Source: JACCZX01 sp963710675
Lineage (GTDB): Bacteria > Pseudomonadota > Gammaproteobacteria > Burkholderiales > Burkholderiaceae_F
DNA length: 64,000 nt
Assembly: GCA_963710675.1 (NCBI GenBank)
Contig: CAVQBE010000024.1
Span: 13,272-77,271, forward strand
Reading direction: 5' to 3'
Shown here: positions 59,778 to 64,000 of the stretch, piece by piece
Layout: the number at the start of each line of letters is the position of its first letter
How positions within the stretch are numbered: the first letter of the stretch is position 1
Position numbers and translations under genes: made by a program
Notes under the pieces: model-generated
Told to the model about the DNA's origin: nothing
The model's input: the letters and a program-made list of their open reading frames with translations, nothing else
The model's database searches: none

Positions 59778-61435
59778 ATGCTGACGATTGAAGACGTGCG
59801 CGCGATTCCGCTGTTCTCGACGCTCGGCGCGAGCGAACTACAGCGTCTCGCGCAGACGTCGGCGGACCTGCACCTCGGCGCCGGAGAATTCGCTGTTCCC
59901 GAGGGTGGAGATCGGGCGCTCTACGCGGTTCTCGCCGGCAAGGTCGAGGTCGTCAAGCTGGTCGATGGCATCGAGCGCACGCTGGGCTGGCGCGTTCCGG
60001 GCCACAATTTTCGGCGAAGTGCCGATCGCGTTTGGCACGCCGTTGCCGGCGGCTATCGCGCGTCGGAACCGTCGCGCGTCTTGCGAGTGGATCCGAAGCA
60101 GTACTACGCCATCGCGGCGGCGGCGCCGGAGATCTCGGTGAAAGATCGGCGCGCTGGCACGCGAGCGCATCGGCGGGCTTCAGGGCATCGCCGCTGAAGC
60201 CACCCAAGCCGCGCGTAACAATGGTCGGCAACCGCTGGGATGCCGCGTGCAGTGAGCTGCGCCAGTTTCTCGCGCGCAACCAGATCACCTACGACTGGAT
60301 GACGCCCGATGCGCCAGAGCTGGCAGCGCGTTGGCCTGGACACCCGCCCAGCGGACGACGATTGCCCGGTGCTGCAACTGGCGGATGGCACGCTTCTCAG
60401 TCGGCCCGCGACGCGCGACCTTGCCCAGCCTCCTCGGCCTGCAAACGCAACGCACACCTCGCTGAATACGACACCATCATCATCGGCGGCGGGCCGGCCG
60501 GCCTCGCAGCGGCGGTGTACGGCGCGTCCGAAGGACTGCGCACGGTGGTGGTGGAGCGCGAGGCGCCCGGCGGTCAGGCGGGCACGTCGTCGCGAATCGA
60601 AAACTATCTCGGATTCCCCAACGGCGTCTCCGGCGACGAGCTCGCGAGTCGCGCGCTCCATCAAGCGAGGCGGCTCGGAGCGGAAATTCTGGTCACGCGC
60701 TCTGTCGCGCGCATCGATCCGACAACGCGTCAGGTGTATCTCGATGGCGGCGACGTCGTCCGGGCGCGGACCGTCATTCTTGCCACGGGCGTGACGTGGC
60801 GGCGCCTCGCGATCGACGGCTTCGATCGGCTCATCGGCAAAGGCATCTACTACGGCGCGGCACGCAGTGAAGCGAGCGCCACCCATGGACTCGACGTCTA
60901 CCTGGTCGGTGCCGGAAACTCGGCCGGTCAGGCTGCTTTGTACTTTGCCAATCATGCGCGCACGGTGACGCTCATCGTCCGGGGCGATTCTCTGGAGAAG
61001 AGCATGTCTCACTATTTGATCGAGCAGCTCGGCGGAAGATCGAACGTGAAAGTCCAACTGCGATCGGAAGTCGTCGCCGCACACGGCGACACGCATCTAA
61101 CGGCGATCGACATACGGAACGCTGCGAGCGCAACGGTGCAGCCGACACGACTGCGGTGGCCTTTTCGTCTTCATCGGAGCCGACGCTGAGACCGGTGGCT
61201 GCCGGCAGAGATCGCGCGCGATACGCGCGGATATGTCCTGACCGGTGACGACGTGGTGAAGGCCGGGCGCTGGTCGCACAGCCGCGATCCCTACCTGCTC
61301 GAATCGAGTGTCCCCGGTGTCTTCGCCTGCGGAGATGTGAGGCTGAGCCCGGTCAAACGCGTGGCGTCCGCGGTCGGCGAGGGCAGCATGGCGATCGCTT
61401 TTGTCCACAAATATCTGCAGCAGGACGCGCAATAA
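59778..61435 (+). CDS. Cyclic nucleotide-binding domain fused to thioredoxin-reductase-like FAD oxidoreductase (frameshifted)
   Basis: A protein of about 550 residues in three parts. N-terminal cNMP-binding-like domain: IPLFSTLGASELQRLAQTSADLHLGAGEFAVPEGG and VLAGKVEVVKLVDG. Middle glutaredoxin-like part: ACSELRQFLARNQITYDWMTPDAPEL. C-terminal reductase: DTIIIGGGPAGLAAAVYGASEGLRTVVVER (FAD), GGQAGTSSRIENYLGFP, TVILATGV, VYLVGAGNSAGQAALYFANHARTVTLIVRG (NAD(P)) and SVPGVFACGDVRLSPVKRVASAVGEG. The usual CxxC is replaced by YYGAARSEA, so it is not a thioredoxin reductase proper. The frame changes near 60005, 60130, 60330, 60430 and 61155. Confidence 0.8.
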
Positions 61436-61692
61436 CACTCAGCGAACACCGGTCTCGCGCGACATCTCGGAGTTCCGTCCACTCGCCTTCCAGGCATGCG
61501 GCGCTGACGGCCTTGGGTGAGTCGTGACCACGGTCGAGCCGGCAGATCAACGCTTGCAAGTAGCGCCGACGTGATGCGGGTCGGTTGTGCAACCGCGTAC
61601 CCGACAGGCTGCCGAGGTAGCGCGGTCGGTGGCATGTAACGCGATCGCGTATTGTCTCGAGCGAGGGAGCGGTTTAATAGGGGTGGGCAAAC

Positions 61693-62498
61693 ATGAAAGT
61701 GCCAGTGCGATCTTTCTTTCTATCCTTGCTTGTTCTCGGGGCAGTCATTTGTGCTGCTCCCGCGCGCGCAGCTCTGATAACCGACTCCACAACATTCACC
61801 GCCTTCTCGGTCACTTATGACAGTGCGTTGTGGGGAAACATCAAATTTTCGCACGAGGCAGATTCGTTCTCGCAGACCTTGCCGGTCTCTCAATTCGGGT
61901 TCGGGCGATGGTTCTTCGATCCAAACCTTAGTGTGTCCAGCAACGGATCAGCGGGTCCGTCGCAGTTGGCAATTACGGGTGAAATCACGCTGAATGCGAA
62001 GCCGGGTTGGGGGCTCTACTACGTTAACTTCACTCAGAGCGGACAGTGGGCGACGTCGGGAGTCAGGGACGGTCAGTGTCGACGGTTCGTTCGTTGACGT
62101 TGTAGCGCCGAATGCCGAGTTCTTTTTCACAAACCACCAGGCATTCACAAGCCCCCTTGTGCAGAATGGTGAGAATGCAAGTGGCTACTACTACATCATT
62201 GGCGAGCGCAGTTCGTTCTCACGATTTGATCAGCTCACTATTAGCTACGACCTGATGCTGGAGGCGGCGGCGATGAATGGCATGGGGTTCGCGCACTTGT
62301 TTAGCGATATCAGCGATCCGAGCTTTCTGGGTAATCCGCCGGGTCCGTATCCGAACTCCAATATCGTGGGTACTTTCATCAGCGTGTCACTTCGAGCGGA
62401 CGACGCCAATCTCAGAGCCGAGCGCTCTTGTGTTGGCACTAGTGGGCCTCTTTACGTTGGGACTGATGCAGCGGCCGGGGCAGCAAACTCAAGCCTGA
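61693..62498 (+). CDS. PEP-CTERM sorting-signal protein (frameshifted)
   Basis: An exported protein of about 265 residues. Signal MKVPVRSFFLSLLVLGAVICAAPARA, then beta-rich sequence SVTYDSALWGNIKFSHEADSF, GPSQLAITGEITLNAKPGWGLYYVNFTQ. After a shift near 62055, VSVDGSFVDVVAPNAEFFFTNHQAFTSPL and GYYYIIGERSSFSRFDQLTISYD follow. After a shift near 62420 comes the PEP-CTERM signal SEPSALVLALVGLFTLGLMQR ending before TGA 62496-62498. Such proteins are processed by an exosortase and are linked to exopolysaccharide in betaproteobacteria. No exosortase lies in the window. Confidence 0.78.
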
Positions 62499-62502
62499 AA
62501 AA

Positions 62503-62536
62503 CAAACGCCCCGACACTTGCGTGCCGGGGCGTTTG
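62503..62536. terminator. Strong hairpin terminator between PEP-CTERM gene and rRNA operon
   Basis: A perfect 11-bp inverted repeat, CAAACGCCCCG and CGGGGCGTTTG (62503-62513 and 62526-62536), with a 12-base loop. It begins four bases after the PEP-CTERM stop and also lies just downstream of the leftward 5S gene, so it can serve both directions. Confidence 0.8.
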
Positions 62537-62545
62537 GAATAGCTA

Positions 62546-62661
62546 GCCTGACAATGTCCTACTTTCGCTAGAAATACATCTAACTATCATCGGCGCTGAA
62601 TCGTTTCACGGTCCTGTTCGGGATGGGAAGGAGTGGTTCCAACTCGCTATGGTCGTCAGGC
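62546..62661 (-). rRNA. rrf: 5S ribosomal RNA
   Basis: On the minus strand the sequence starts GCCTGACGACCATAGCGAGT, continues with the conserved TGGAACCACTCCTTCCCATCCCGAACAGG-type loop, contains the GCGCCGATGATAG-like loop E region, and ends with a complementary GTCAGGC. About 116 bases. Located at the end of the rRNA operon, 128 bases from the 23S end; no tRNA lies between. Confidence 0.95.
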
Positions 62662-62789
62662 AATTCGGACGACCTCTTGATTCGCCGCTACTGAGCAGCG
62701 GCTCACAAGAGATCTGATTCGGAAAGAAGCAAAGAAGGTTGTATTGCGTGTCGAGTCTCACAAATTTCTGAGACAGGCAGCACGGTTAT

Positions 62790-64000
<1,211 letters not shown>

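Noticed and set aside
62662..62789. A tRNA gene in the 23S-5S spacer
   Set aside because: No cloverleaf, T-loop GTTCRA or CCA-like end is seen in these 128 bases.

Overview
The window is high-GC DNA that reads like a betaproteobacterium, probably near Burkholderiales. The support is a tandem four-ATPase UvrA, an imuA-imuB-dnaE2 cassette, hut genes, a PEP-CTERM protein and GC-rich palindromic repeats; no 16S is present, so the placement is an inference. About half of the genes carry single-base frameshifts, although both halves of each protein keep family motifs. This looks more like uncorrected indel errors from long-read sequencing than gene decay. Such genes are listed as CDS over their whole span, with the breaks noted.

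Layout. 0-6 kb: small envelope and membrane genes (Spy-like protein, DUF900 lipoprotein hydrolase, beta-barrels, SYLF protein, YjdF-like protein). 6-15 kb: fadD with a small downstream gene, an aminopeptidase, and the leftward run argE - lipoprotein - molybdopterin oxidoreductase - PaaK-like ligase. 15-19 kb: an M20 hydrolase, then a methanethiol oxidase (SBP56/MtoX) with its SCO partner. 19-25 kb: tandem UvrA. 25-28 kb: Sel1-repeat, DUF2891 and DUF1223 proteins. 28-40 kb: a leftward peptide ABC transporter region with two binding proteins, two permeases, two ATPases and an embedded M20 amidohydrolase, followed by an Ntn-type penicillin acylase homologue; together these suggest uptake and cleavage of peptides or N-acyl compounds.

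40-50 kb is the most interesting part: a chromosomal integron. The integrase intI (leftward) has a perfect LexA box at its promoter. Directly behind intI, on the same strand and with no visible terminator, lie imuA, imuB and dnaE2, the SOS translesion mutasome. One SOS box may therefore drive both cassette recombination and mutagenic synthesis. On the other side, six rightward cassettes are separated by six attC sites. They encode three unknown small proteins, a two-gene cassette with a YdhR-like protein, a DHFR/RibD-like reductase and a TspO-family membrane protein.

50-56 kb: the histidine-degradation genes hutU-hutH-hutG-hutI with coupled start and stop codons. 56-62.5 kb: a wax ester synthase/DGAT with two alpha/beta hydrolases, a lone ClpX-type zinc finger, a GFA protein, a cNMP-binding/FAD reductase fusion and a PEP-CTERM protein. 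62.5-64 kb: the 3' end of a leftward rRNA operon (5S and part of 23S).
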